DNA of 64,000 bases from Methanococcoides orientis (GTDB lineage: Archaea; Halobacteriota; Methanosarcinia; Methanosarcinales; Methanosarcinaceae): the NCBI RefSeq assembly GCF_021184045.1, contig NZ_CP073710.1, positions 620,001 to 684,000 of the forward strand. The letters run 5' to 3'. The position numbers and the translations under genes were made by a program. Positions within the stretch are counted from its first letter, which is position 1, and each line of letters begins with the position of its first letter. Shown here piece by piece: positions 1-9,500 of this stretch. The notes below the pieces were generated by a model that was not told the origin of the DNA, ran no database searches, and saw only the letters and a program-made list of their open reading frames with translations.

Positions 1-1
1 C

Positions 2-343
2 TTCGCACAGTTTGGTGGCGTGGCAGCACTGGAAGGACCACAGGAACCTGTCAATAACATGATCACGGAGTTCAAAGCAAGACGTGATATCCTTATCGAT
101 GGCCTGAACAAGATCGGCTTTAAGTGCAAGAAGCCAGATGGTGCTTTCTACGCATTTGCCGATGTAAGCGCGTTCGGTAACGGTGATGAAATAGCAGACA
201 AACTGTTGCAGGAAGCACACGTAGCAGTAACTCCGGGTTCAGGATTCGGTGCAAGCAGCAAGGATTTCATAAGGATCTCCTATGCTACATCACAGGAAAG
301 GATAAGGGAAGCACTTCAGAGAATAGAGGACACACTCCTCTAA
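2..343 (+). CDS. Aspartate/aromatic aminotransferase (class I/II), C-terminal part
   Basis: The open frame runs in from the window edge, so the N-terminal two thirds, including the PLP-binding lysine, are not visible. The visible 113 residues start with FAQFGGVAALEGPQ, a stretch typical of archaeal aspartate aminotransferases. They end with the small C-terminal domain, including the PDGAFYAF motif and an FIRISYA segment that in this fold carries the substrate-carboxylate-binding arginine. The expected reaction is PLP-dependent transfer of an amino group between an amino acid and 2-oxoglutarate in the cytoplasm. Exact substrate specificity cannot be read from this fragment. Confidence 0.85.
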   Translation, partial: FAQFGGVAALEGPQEPVNNMITEFKARRDILIDGLNKIGFKCKKPDGAFYAFADVSAFGNGDEIADKLLQEAHVAVTPGSGFGASSKDFIRISYATSQERIREALQRIEDTLL

Positions 344-433
344 ACCTTTTATTTTTAGGTTGCTTCTATTTTTTATTTTAACAATTTTGAATTAGATCAG
401 GCAGATTTGTTAGTTAACCAGTTACTTAGGTAG

Positions 434-865
434 TTAGTCCTGACTTTCACAATATCGCTCGAGTATCTTATTGACTATTCTTCCACTGCTGTATAGTGGA
501 CACTTCAGTGATTCGTCGATGCGTGTGACTTTTGCCTTAAATCCTTTTTCTTCCAGGCTTTTCTGAAGTTCCTCAATATCAAAGGTCTGGTCATGACCAA
601 GAACTATGATGTCGGGATCTATCTCATATAACGGGTCGAAGATGTCCTTTTCACTTCCAAGCATTGCTTTATCTACGACCTTTAATGAACTTATCATTTC
701 AAGTCTCTGAATTTCAGGAACAATAGGCTTTGCCTTGTGTCTTATCATGGAATCCCTTGCGACCAGGACATAAAGCTCATCACCAAGAGCACGGGCACTA
801 CTTAAGAAGAAAACATGTCCGGGATGTAAAATATCAAAAGTTCCTGTGGCAAGTACTCGTTTCAA
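434..865 (-). CDS. ribL: FAD synthetase RibL (archaeal cytidylyltransferase-like)
   Basis: A 143-residue nucleotidyltransferase that begins MKRVLATGTFDILHPGH. The HPGH motif is the class-defining HxGH nucleotide-binding signature, and SSGRI near the C-terminus matches the second conserved motif. The archaeal RibL family transfers AMP from ATP (or CMP) to FMN to make FAD; length and sequence fit it. The frame has two consecutive TTG codons at 868 and 865. The ribosome binding site GGGTGA is better spaced from the second, so 865 is preferred. No ATG start exists nearby. It is convergent with the aminotransferase gene. A glycerol-3-phosphate cytidylyltransferase-like enzyme is the alternative. 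Confidence 0.85.
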   Translation of the reverse strand: MKRVLATGTFDILHPGHVFFLSSARALGDELYVLVARDSMIRHKAKPIVPEIQRLEMISSLKVVDKAMLGSEKDIFDPLYEIDPDIIVLGHDQTFDIEELQKSLEEKGFKAKVTRIDESLKCPLYSSGRIVNKILERYCESQD

Positions 866-984
866 CAAAGATCACCCTGAAGATATGGATTAATGGATAG
901 AGATAGATGGATTATGCAGTTCAGGTAATACACAACAACATTAATAATATTACGCCGGGGATGAACAACAGACAATTCTATTGA

Positions 985-1782
985 TCAGTGTTCCATTTTC
1001 AAAACTTCATTGCGGAACTTCCTGTAGCAACCTTCAATGAGGCCAAGTTCTCCCTCGATATTCACGATGTCAAAGTCAAATATCTCCGCAAACTCCTTCA
1101 CGATGTCATCGAACTTCTTTTCATAACGCAGTCCGGTATCCAATTTTGCTACTTTCTTGTAGCCGACCGCATCAAAAACGAATTTAGAAGTTTCAGTATC
1201 ATTTGGGTCCTTTCCAAAACCACCGGCAACAAGCATATCTCCCCAGTTCGCTGCCCACATTGGTGTCAGGAAAAAGGTGCCTATTCCTTTGAAGCTCTTG
1301 AGGTGGTGCAGATATGCCTCCCTGCCTCCAAGCACTGCGCCTATGCAATCATCGATGATCTCCCCGTTCTCTTCCTTGAGGATACATATCTTGCACTCAA
1401 TATCCTCGAGATCCTTTTCAATATCCCCCAGAACATTACCGCAAAGTCCATAGAACAAAAGTATACCTTCCGAGTAAGGTGCCATTTCTTCGACTTTCGC
1501 ATAGACCTCGGATTTGAGGTTGGTGGGTATAGCATGTAATGCAAATTCAAGTATATTTATGATACAGCAATAGGAATCAGTACATTGTTCTGAGCACAGG
1601 GATGCCAGCTTACTTTCAGGTACAAGTTTGTAAGAAACCCCAATATCATCCAGCTTCTCTACAATGCCGGCACAGTCCTTGTTCTCGACTATGATCAGGT
1701 TATCTATCAAAGGATCATGTTCAACAAGATGAACGATCTCATCTTCGAACATCCTGCATCCTATCAGGCTTATTACAGGCAT
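985..1782 (-). CDS. DUF1638 domain-containing protein
   Basis: A 265-residue soluble protein starting MPVISLIGCRMFEDEI, with many cysteines (C9; a CSEQC...YCC cluster near residues 63-73; C114 in the LFYGLCGN motif). The YGLCG motif and the late GGREAYL segment are typical of DUF1638. That family is common in methylotrophic methanogens and often sits near corrinoid methyltransferase genes, but its reaction is unknown. A good ribosome binding site (AGAGGAG) precedes the ATG, and a TATA-like CTTATATAG lies near 1826-1836, about 50 nt upstream. Here it is a single-gene unit with no methyltransferase beside it. A cysteine-based metal or corrinoid role would be inference only. Confidence 0.75.
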   Translation of the reverse strand: MPVISLIGCRMFEDEIVHLVEHDPLIDNLIIVENKDCAGIVEKLDDIGVSYKLVPESKLASLCSEQCTDSYCCIINILEFALHAIPTNLKSEVYAKVEEMAPYSEGILLFYGLCGNVLGDIEKDLEDIECKICILKEENGEIIDDCIGAVLGGREAYLHHLKSFKGIGTFFLTPMWAANWGDMLVAGGFGKDPNDTETSKFVFDAVGYKKVAKLDTGLRYEKKFDDIVKEFAEIFDFDIVNIEGELGLIEGCYRKFRNEVLKMEH

Positions 1783-1887
1783 AGATCTACTCCTCTTTTA
1801 ACAGGTAAGTAATGTTGCAGGCCGGAACTATATAAGGATGCCTATCGTCATTTTTATCGCTTTTCTATGGGAATTAGGTGACAATTT

Positions 1888-1998
1888 TTGGAAACAAATT
1901 CGACGAATGAAGAAGATGGTAAAGCTGTCAAGCCTCTAATGCCATTTTCAGAGAAGGGCCTTATCAGGCACCTTCTAGATCATGTTTTGGAATTGTGA
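1888..1998 (+). CDS. Possible small ORF, 36 residues, overlapping modA 3' end
   Basis: A TTG codon at 1888, preceded by AGGTGA with suitable spacing, opens a 36-residue frame. It contains the segment MPFSEKGLIRHLLDH, which looks like ordinary amphipathic protein sequence. Its last 35 nt overlap the 3' end of modA on the other strand. I do not recognise it; it could be a small protein, the N-terminal relic of a lost gene, or chance. Confidence 0.2.
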   Translation: METNSTNEEDGKAVKPLMPFSEKGLIRHLLDHVLEL

Positions 1999-2776
1999 AA
2001 CCGTACTGCTCCAATATCGAGCTACCTTTTTCTCCCGTAACAAAATCGACGAATTTCTGAGACTCTTTCTGGTGTTGGGTTGATGTAACTACAGCGATGG
2101 GATAATTAATAGTTTCACTCATCGGTACAGAAGTTATCAATTCTATGGTATCTGGTTTTGCAGTCTTGACATCTGTCATGAAGACAAATCCGGCATCAAC
2201 TTCTCCTCTCTCTACATGAACCATTGCATTTTTTACCGTGTCACCTATTATCATCTTATTTTGCACGCTATTCCATAGGCCTTTTTCAATCAGCGATTGC
2301 TTTGCATACTTACCCACTGTTGAAATCTCTGTATCGGTGAACGCTATCCTTTTTACTTCAGGCTTTGAAAGGTCCTCCATTGTTGTTAGGTTAAGAACAT
2401 TACCTTTTGGAACTATTATCACAAGGTAGCTACCTGCAAAGTCTTTCCGAGAATCGTTGTAAACGAATCCATCAGAAGCCAGAATATCCATTTGGACTCT
2501 ATCTGCTGGAGCGTACACATCTATAGGTGCCCCTCCTTCAATTTGCATCCTTAAAGAACCAGCATTTGCAAAGTTTAGTATAACATCTATCTCAGGATTT
2601 TCAGCCTCAAACTCTTTTTCCATATCTGTGAACACTTCGGTCAACACCGCTGATGAAGATATGGTGATGGAGGTGGTTTTCTGTTCGCCATCATTTGAAT
2701 TAGTTAAGATAGCCGAAAGAGCTATGAAAATAATAATTGCTATGGCGAACACTAACGCTTGATTTCTTTTATTCAT
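1964..2776 (-). CDS. modA: Molybdate/tungstate ABC transporter substrate-binding protein (ModA type)
   Basis: A 270-residue exported binding protein. The N-terminus (MNKRNQALVFAIAIIIFIAL) is a signal or membrane anchor. It is followed by the periplasmic-binding-protein-like ModA core: the SSSAVLTEVF oxyanion-binding segment, GGAPIDVYAPAD, and late VTSTQHQKESQKFVDFV. The role is capture of molybdate or tungstate outside the membrane for delivery to a ModB/ModC permease; neither is encoded in this window. The start at 2776 is chosen because AAGGTG lies 6 nt upstream. Longer frames to 2791 and 2812 exist but lack that spacing. Substrate choice between Mo and W cannot be decided here. Confidence 0.85.
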   Translation of the reverse strand: MNKRNQALVFAIAIIIFIALSAILTNSNDGEQKTTSITISSSAVLTEVFTDMEKEFEAENPEIDVILNFANAGSLRMQIEGGAPIDVYAPADRVQMDILASDGFVYNDSRKDFAGSYLVIIVPKGNVLNLTTMEDLSKPEVKRIAFTDTEISTVGKYAKQSLIEKGLWNSVQNKMIIGDTVKNAMVHVERGEVDAGFVFMTDVKTAKPDTIELITSVPMSETINYPIAVVTSTQHQKESQKFVDFVTGEKGSSILEQYGFTIPKHDLEGA

Positions 2777-2885
2777 AAAAAGCACCTTCATTCCCGTATA
2801 TTTATAGCACATTGATTGGGATTATTTTGCTTAGTTTCCATAAGTTATTTCTATAAATGTCATCAATAGCGTTATGTTCAACTAA

Positions 2886-2902
2886 ACCAATCGGTTATTG
2901 GT
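2886..2902. promoter_or_regulatory. Inverted repeat upstream of modA, candidate operator
   Basis: ACCAAT-CGGTT-ATTGGT is a perfect 6-bp inverted repeat with a 5-nt spacer. It lies just downstream (in the modA sense) of a TATA-like ATTATATATAAC at about 2908-2920, where a repressor would block transcription. A second TATA-like GCTATAAATATAC at 2797-2809 lies much closer to the modA start. An oxyanion-responsive regulator is an inference from gene context. Confidence 0.35.
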
Positions 2903-3149
2903 AACTTCAAGTTATATATAATATTTTTGAATTGTATCTGTGCTTATATAAAATTCAGAGACCCTTTAATTTAAAATTATATGGATATATAAAAAAAAAT
3001 TTCAGACAAACTGGTAAATGAGTGGAATGATCAATATTCATACATTTCTCATTTTCAGTCTTGCGTACAAAAAGTTTCATATTAACTATATCCCAAAACA
3101 ATCATTTAGGATTAAATTCGAACTTAATGCAATAATATAAAAAGAGAAA

Positions 3150-3189
3150 CTAAATAAAAAAGTCAGATGCAGGCTTTAACATCGCCTGC
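3150..3189 (-). terminator. Hairpin/T-run terminator of symporter copy 1
   Basis: On the minus strand, just after the symporter stop at 3216, GCAGGC and GCCTGC form a 6-bp stem around a 9-nt loop (3169-3189). A T-rich tract follows (rc of AAATAAAAAAG). Confidence 0.5.
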
Positions 3190-3215
3190 AACTCATGATA
3201 TCCAGTAATAAATTC

Positions 3216-4808
3216 TCAATTCTTAGTTCCGTAGCACTTCTCAAGGTGATCCACTGCTGGCGGGGTCGTAACAAGACTTACACCAATTGCAACCAGCATT
3301 GCCAGAGGGGTTGCCACAAGGATTGGATCGATAACTGTCCATGTTCCTGTAAGTAATGTCTCTGTGCCAAAGAGTGCCTGGCAGATGCCAAGAGGTGCTG
3401 CTTCCTTTGCATGGACGAAAGTGAGCCAGAAAAGGCTGCTGAAAGTACCAACGATAAGACTTGCAATTGCACCTTCTTTTGTCATTCTCTTCCAGAACAG
3501 TGCACCCATATAAGTTGGGAGGAAAGCTGCTGCACAAAGTCCGAAGAATATAGCAGTAGCCCTTGCAATGATGCTTATAGGCAAAATGTATGCAAGGATG
3601 ACACTGACAAGGATGGCCACTGAGATACCGATCTTTGTAACATCCACGGTCTTTCCTGCATTCCCCCTCATCATGAACTCGCGATAGAAGTCGTGTCCGA
3701 TGGCTGTTCCCATTGTGTGGAACTGTGAGCTAAGGGTTGACATTGCAGCTGCAAGCAAGGTTATCATGAAGACGATAACAAACATTTCAGGCATTGCACT
3801 GTTGATGTATTCAGGCATGATGACGTCCATGTTTCCTTTTGCAACTTCAATGGCAAGCATTCCGGTAGTATTAAAGAAATAAACGTTTGAAAGTCCACCT
3901 ACGATGTATGCGACACCTGCCATCATGAGGATGAAAGGGCCACCAGCGAAGACTGCCCTGTTCAGGGATTTCTTACTGTCAACGGTCATGAACCTTACCG
4001 CAAGCTGTGGCTGTGCAAGCACACCAATGCCAACACCGAGGATGATGGTTGATACCATTGTCCACCAAATAGGAGAGCCGAATACCGGCATTGCTGTCCA
4101 TCCCTGATGACCACCTGCAGCCAGTGATTCAGGTACAAGTGGTGCAAGATTAGTGAGTGCCTGATGAGCTTCAACGATACCGCCAAGTTTTGCATAGGTA
4201 AGTGCGAGAAGAACTGCCATACCACCAAGCATAAGGGTTCCCTGAAGTGCATCGGTATACATAACAGCAAGCAATCCGCCTGTGATAACATAGGCAGCAA
4301 CAATAACTGTCAGGATAAGGATCGCAATATTATAGTCAACGGAAAGTGCGGTTTCCATGAACCTTGCACCACCGATAAGGACAATTCCTGCATAAAGAGG
4401 CATGAACAAAGCGATAAGAGCTCCGGAATAACCCTGAATGAAACGTGACTGGAACCGTCTTCCCAGAAGTTCAGGGAATGTAACAGCATTAAGGTTCACG
4501 CCAATGCTTCTTGTCCTTTTTCCAAATACGACAAAAGCGATGAAAATACCTACAAATATGTTCATGAATACGAGCCAGAGGGTTCCCAGACCAAGCGTTC
4601 CTGTCACACCGCCAAAACCGATGATCGCAGCTGTACTGATAAATGCTGCACCATAGGAAAGTGCGAGAATGTAAGGATTGACCTTTCTTCCGGCGAGCAT
4701 GTAGTCGTCGACCTCTTTAGTTCTCCTGTATGCAAGCCAGCCGCAATAGAAAACGGCGAGCATATAGATCAGGACAAATATTCCCAGGGTTGAAGTACTG
4801 ACCGCCAT
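3216..4808 (-). CDS. Sodium:solute symporter (SSS family), copy 1
   Basis: A 530-residue protein with about 13 membrane helices, of the SSS family (PutP, PanF and ActP relatives). Visible family features are the N-terminal helix after MAVSTST, the YMLAGRKVNPYILALSYGAAF segment of the sodium-binding first core helices, GGLLAVMYTDALQG, and the STLSSQFHTMGTAIGHDFYR segment. It should import an organic solute with Na+. The substrate is not deducible; small organic acids or osmolytes are typical for the family. A 39-residue one-helix gene lies 1 nt upstream in the same unit. Two further copies of this pair lie at 54877-58583, and all three proteins are of nearly equal length and closely similar. 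Confidence 0.88.
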   Translation of the reverse strand: MAVSTSTLGIFVLIYMLAVFYCGWLAYRRTKEVDDYMLAGRKVNPYILALSYGAAFISTAAIIGFGGVTGTLGLGTLWLVFMNIFVGIFIAFVVFGKRTRSIGVNLNAVTFPELLGRRFQSRFIQGYSGALIALFMPLYAGIVLIGGARFMETALSVDYNIAILILTVIVAAYVITGGLLAVMYTDALQGTLMLGGMAVLLALTYAKLGGIVEAHQALTNLAPLVPESLAAGGHQGWTAMPVFGSPIWWTMVSTIILGVGIGVLAQPQLAVRFMTVDSKKSLNRAVFAGGPFILMMAGVAYIVGGLSNVYFFNTTGMLAIEVAKGNMDVIMPEYINSAMPEMFVIVFMITLLAAAMSTLSSQFHTMGTAIGHDFYREFMMRGNAGKTVDVTKIGISVAILVSVILAYILPISIIARATAIFFGLCAAAFLPTYMGALFWKRMTKEGAIASLIVGTFSSLFWLTFVHAKEAAPLGICQALFGTETLLTGTWTVIDPILVATPLAMLVAIGVSLVTTPPAVDHLEKCYGTKN

Positions 4809-4809
4809 C

Positions 4810-4929
4810 TTAGCACTCCTCGTCCTCTTCTTCGTTCCACTTTAAAAGCCCATATACCATACATCCCAGTGCACTTACGATGCACAGGACATAGGCCAAC
4901 CATATCTGAGGGTCATCAATACCTAACAT
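4810..4929 (-). CDS. Symporter small accessory protein, copy 1
   Basis: A 39-residue protein starting MLGIDDPQIWLAYVLCIVSA, with one membrane helix (about residues 9-28), a basic/aromatic LLKW boundary and an acidic tail (EEEDEEC). Near-identical proteins precede the two other symporter copies (56463-56576 and 58464-58583), so the short start at 4929 is right and the longer frame to 5004 is not. Its stop is 1 nt before the symporter ATG, implying cotranslation and probably 1:1 assembly. Single-helix partners of SSS transporters are known in archaeal annotation as small accessory proteins; their function is not established. Confidence 0.85.
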   Translation of the reverse strand: MLGIDDPQIWLAYVLCIVSALGCMVYGLLKWNEEEDEEC

Positions 4930-4959
4930 AAATACCACTTGCCATTTTTTTTGTTTGAC

Positions 4960-4980
4960 GCTTGCTAACATGTAGCAAGC
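4960..4980. promoter_or_regulatory. Inverted repeat in leader of symporter copy 1
   Basis: GCTTGCTA-ACATG-TAGCAAGC is a perfect 8-bp inverted repeat. It lies between the promoter box at 5009-5025 and the start of the small accessory gene, at or just after the expected transcription start. Copy 2 has a related shorter dyad (TAGCA-A-TGCTA near 56620-56630). It could be an operator or an RNA hairpin in the leader. Confidence 0.4.
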
Positions 4981-5008
4981 TCGGATAATGGTAATTGTTA
5001 ACAAGGAC

Positions 5009-5025
5009 CATACTTTAATGTTTCG
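5009..5025 (-). promoter_or_regulatory. Conserved promoter box of symporter module, copy 1
   Basis: On the minus strand this reads CGAAACATTAAAGTATG: a BRE-like CGAAAC followed by a TATA-like ATTAAAGTAT. The same 17-bp box with two or three changes lies upstream of both other symporter modules (56629-56645 and 58640-58656). The distance to the small-protein ATG is about 80 nt here and 53-57 nt in the others. Confidence 0.55.
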
Positions 5026-5233
5026 AAGTTATTCGTAAAAAATAATACAATTGATTGAATGTAAACAGACATCAATGGAGCTAAAAGTGCATAGACGTTT
5101 TAGAGTGAACAGACTTGTGTTGTGAGCATCTCGTAATAAAAAGATGATGTGTTCGTACCAAAAATAAATATTATTTAAACTTTAGAAATATACAAATATA
5201 GAAAAATCCTATTGGTATACCTGTGATTACTCG

Positions 5234-6139
5234 ATGAAAAAAATAACAGGCATTTTAATTATTATTTTACTTATATCAACCCTGGGAATGGGTTGTGTTG
5301 GATCAACTGAAGACACAGACATTGGTGAACAGGAAGATCAAATAATCGTAGAAGAGCACAGTGAGCTATTTTCCCAGAAACAGGAAAGAATAGACCTGGT
5401 CAATGCTGCTATTGAGCTGATAGATGAAAAAGGAGAACTTGCATTTCCTGAATTCAGAGAAAAGGACAGCCAGTGGTACAATAATAATTCCTACATCACC
5501 GTCTGGAAGACTGAAGGAATACGTGTTGTCTTCCCTCCTAAAGTAAATGGTGAAGGCGGGAGTGTACTCGATCTTGAAGATTATAACGGTGAACCATTAG
5601 GCAGGATGATTATTGAGACTGCTTTAAGCGAAGATGGCGAGGGATGGGTAAATTATTACTGGCCAAAACCAGGTGAGACCGCTCCTTCCAAGAAATCTAC
5701 TTTCGTCAAGAGAACTACCATCGGCAACGAGACATATCTTGTGCATTCAGGTTTTTACGTCAATGACTACACCTATAATAAAAACCTCGAAGACATTGAT
5801 GATATCAACTACTTTGGAGAAGCAACCATTAGAAATCTGATCAATCCGAATAGAGTTGATATGGGTCTGGATATAGACTACAGCATTGCACACTTTATAA
5901 TCAAACCAGGTGATTTCCTTGAGCCACTTATTATGAAGAACCCGGAAACATATTATGTTCTTGAGGGTGAAGGTATTCTCTACATAGAAGATGTGCCGTT
6001 TGAACTTAGGAAAGGACAACTTGTCCTTGTACCTGAAAACGCAAAGCAGCACATGGAGAACACCGGAGATGTTGACCTTGAGTTCCTTGCTATAAACGAG
6101 CCTGCCTGGAAACCAGAGCACGAGATAATTCTGGAGTGA
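5234..6139 (+). CDS. Cache-cupin lipoprotein, copy 1
   Basis: A 301-residue exported lipoprotein. Residues 1-21 are a signal peptide ending in the lipobox-like LGMGC (lipidated Cys about 21). Residues about 45-180 resemble a single Cache sensor domain: QKQERIDLVNAAIELIDEKG, a WKTEGIRVVFPP strand, and GEGWVNYYWPKPG. Residues about 215-300 form a cupin_2 barrel (YSIAHFIIKPGD, ETYYVLEGEGILYIED, VPENAKQHMENTGD). The usual first cupin metal histidines are not obvious: the conserved strand reads KPGDFLEPLIMKN. The protein should sit outside the membrane and bind a small ligand. A close paralogue lies at 12652. Transcription ends at a hairpin that includes its stop codon. Confidence 0.75.
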   Translation: MKKITGILIIILLISTLGMGCVGSTEDTDIGEQEDQIIVEEHSELFSQKQERIDLVNAAIELIDEKGELAFPEFREKDSQWYNNNSYITVWKTEGIRVVFPPKVNGEGGSVLDLEDYNGEPLGRMIIETALSEDGEGWVNYYWPKPGETAPSKKSTFVKRTTIGNETYLVHSGFYVNDYTYNKNLEDIDDINYFGEATIRNLINPNRVDMGLDIDYSIAHFIIKPGDFLEPLIMKNPETYYVLEGEGILYIEDVPFELRKGQLVLVPENAKQHMENTGDVDLEFLAINEPAWKPEHEIILE

Positions 6140-6158
6140 TTTCTCACTCCACTTTTTT
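6133..6158 (+). terminator. Terminator overlapping the Cache-cupin stop codon
   Basis: GGAGTGA-TTTC-TCACTCC forms a perfect 7-bp stem with a 4-nt loop, followed by a run of six T. The left arm contains the TGA stop of the gene. Confidence 0.65.
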
Positions 6159-6295
6159 AAAGAGAATAATTTGTCATGGTTGCAATAGGAAAATTCAAAT
6201 TCAGAGTTAAAACATTATCACAGTAATAGTATTATTACATAGACCTGGTCATATTCAATTAGATATAAATCAGATATAATGGAAAGTAAATAAAT

Positions 6296-6330
6296 ATCTA
6301 AATAAATAAATAAATAAATAAATAGATAAA
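6296..6330. repeat. Tetranucleotide microsatellite (AAAT)n
   Basis: About seven head-to-tail AAAT/TAAA units interrupted near the end by TAGATAAA. It lies in the roughly 375-nt gene-free stretch between the Cache-cupin gene and the surface protease. Apart from a TATA-like AT-rich run near 6465-6480, nothing else is seen in that stretch. Confidence 0.7.
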
Positions 6331-6515
6331 AATCTCAAATATTTCTTCTTCAAATATCAATTACTTAGAATAAATATTGTATCTCAGGTAGAAGTACTTC
6401 TTTCTATTCACAAGAATCTCTAAATTATTATTCTTGTAGTTAGTCTATTTTCAGCAGCAATCAATATATATATATTTTTACAGGTATACTACTCATCCAG
6501 TTATTGAGGTGTACT

Positions 6516-9500
6516 ATGAAAAAATCTATGCTATTGGGAAATTTATTGCTTGCGTGTTGTCTTGTACTGATATTGCTATCAACTTCCTGTAATGCAGCAG
6601 GTATTGACCAGAACGCAGTTCCAAATTCGAATGAATCCTCTGCTTCAAAAATATCCATAGCACCCCTCAATCCTGCATTCGTCCAGTACCAGGAAGAACT
6701 GGAAAAGAGCCAGAATGATTATTCGATAAATTCAGTTACTATTTCAAGTCTCACATTATCAGATAGTTCTGGTGATGTCTCATCCAAGGATATTTTAAAC
6801 AGCATCCATGTTTTACAGGATGATGAGTTAGCTGGAAATATCGTACATCCAACCGGAATAATTCCTTCTCCTGTAGATTTATCTCACCTTTCACCTGTGA
6901 ATATGGAAGAATTTGTGGCAAGCGAAGAGTATGGATTTAGATCTTCCGGTGTCATGACAACTGGCACGGCGAGTTATCCTTCCCGCTACGACCTGCGTGA
7001 CAACAATGGTGTCACAGAAATAAGGGATCAGGGCAATGCCGGTAGTTGCTGGGCGCATTCAGGTATGGCTTCCCTGGAATCCTATCTTTTGCACAGCAGG
7101 TCAGAGGACTGGGACTTTTCTGAGAATAATGCCAAGAATACTTTAGTATATTTTAATCAAGATGGATTTGACCGTCCTCATTACGGTGAGGGCCTGGACC
7201 TGTTTACAGCTGCCTATCTGACCAGATGGGATGGTCCGGTGCTTGAGTCCGATGATCCTTATAATGACCTTTCAGGATCATCTCCCTCTGATACAACTGT
7301 AGCAAAACATGTCCAAGAGATCATGATACTTCCGGGGATAAACACTTCGGATAATCTCTTCAAATGGATACTCACTGATTATGGTGCAATCTCCGTGGGC
7401 ATGTGGCATGATAACTCATTCTTTAATTCGGATAACAATAGTTATTATTGCTACGACGATGTTGACTACCCGTGGATGAATCATTATGTAACTTTAGTCG
7501 GATGGGATGACAATTTTGACAGGCATAACTTCACTCCTGCAGCACCGGGGAACGGAGCTTTTATTATAAAGAATTCCTGGGGTGATAGCTGGGGTGAAGA
7601 TGGCTATTTCTATATATCCTACTATGACAGTGTAGTTGGATCCGATAAAGGGCCAGAGGGATTAGGTACTAAACCTTATATTTCTAATTTCATGTTCACG
7701 GCAGAAAATGTAAGTAACTATGACCATATCTACCAGTACGATTCACTTGGATGGGCTGCCTGCACAGGTTATAATAATACTACAGCATACGGTGCAAATA
7801 TTTTCACGGCAAGCTCTAACGAGACTCTGGAAGCAGTGAGCTTCTATACTGTGGACTCTAACTCATTCTATAACATCTCTGTCTATCTGGACCCGAAAGA
7901 TGGCCCGGTAAACAGTTCCGCCCTTGTTTCTGTAAAGAATGGTAGTATTCCCATTGCCGGCTACCATACAATCGATCTCGATGACAATGTTTCAATCCAG
8001 ACAGGACAAAATTTCTCAGTGGTAGTACAATTTACAACCCTGGATTATAATAATCCCATTGCAATTGAAATGGTAATACCTGGGTTCAGCAGCAATGCCC
8101 ATGCAGAAACAGGCCAGAGTTATATGAGCCTTAATGGTACCGAGTGGGAAGACATATCCGAATATAACAAGAACGCCTGCATAAAGGCTTTCACAACAGA
8201 AGAAAAAAAGCCAGAGGCAGGATTTGTAGCAGGTACAAGGTATGTCCATGTGAATGAAACCGTAGATTTCCACGATGCAAGTCTTTATTCTCCGGATACA
8301 TGGCAATGGGACTTCGGTGACAATTCCACATCAGTAGCTCAAAATCCTCTGCACACTTATTCAGATCCGGGCAGGTATAATGTTTCTCTAAACGCATCAA
8401 ATGCTTTTGGTAGTAACATCTCATTAAAAAGCTCTTTTGTTCATGTAGTTAATTCGACCATTGTTGTGAACAGTAGTGGAACTGCTGATTTCACAACCAT
8501 TGATGAAGCTATATGTGCTGCATCAAGTGGTGATACGATAGTGGTTGAGCCGGGTAATTATAATGAGAAACTCCAGTTCACAGGTGATAACATTAGCCTT
8601 GTTTCATCTAGTGGCAACCCTGCAGATGTTAGTGTAATCTCTCCTGATTCCAAAGACCGTACGATCGTTATAATAGCGGATAATATCACAATTTCCAGCA
8701 TAAATGTTTCAGGTGGTTCTTGGGGGATATATGTTGATGAATCAAGTGGATGTAACATAACTAACTGCTATGTCTCGGATAATTTCATTGGCATCCATAT
8801 GTATTCTTCACAGAACAACGACATATCGAATTGTACTATGCTGGACAATGGATTTGGATTAATGGTACAACGATCTGGTAACAATTATTTTGCAGACAAC
8901 TCCTTGGTCGATAATATCTTAGATTGTATGTTTGATTCAGAACCGAATGCCGTGAGTACGAGCAATACAATTGATGGCAAGCCCATCTACTATCTCGTGA
9001 ACAGTTCTGATGTGATAATCGATCCTGCTTCAAATGCCGGGCTTGTACATCTCATCGGTTGCTCGAATATAACTGTGCAGGATATATTTATTGAAAATAA
9101 TTTCTATGGTTTTTACCTTCACAATAGCAGCAATATCACGATTAAAAACTGCACAGCTAATGTTAACGCGTATGGTGTCCATCTTTCCTCTTCCGACGAA
9201 AATACGATGTATGGTTGCAATATAAGCGACAACATAATCGATGGAATCTCACTCACAGGATCAAGTGGCAATCTGATCTATAACAACTATTTCAACAATA
9301 TTTTCAGCAATGTACATGTTTCCGGTGGTGCGTCCAATGAATGGAATACTGCAATGACCACTGGTAGCAATATCATCAATGGAACTTATCTTGGAGGTAA
9401 TTTCTGGGCAAAGTCGGATGGCACGGGCTGGAGTCAAACGCATGATTCCGTTGGAAATGGTTTTTGTCAGGAGTATGATATAACGGATGATGGAAACAAC

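Noticed and set aside
988-1539. A 183-codon plus-strand frame
   Set aside because: It lies antisense to the recognisable DUF1638 gene, has no family likeness and no ribosome binding site.
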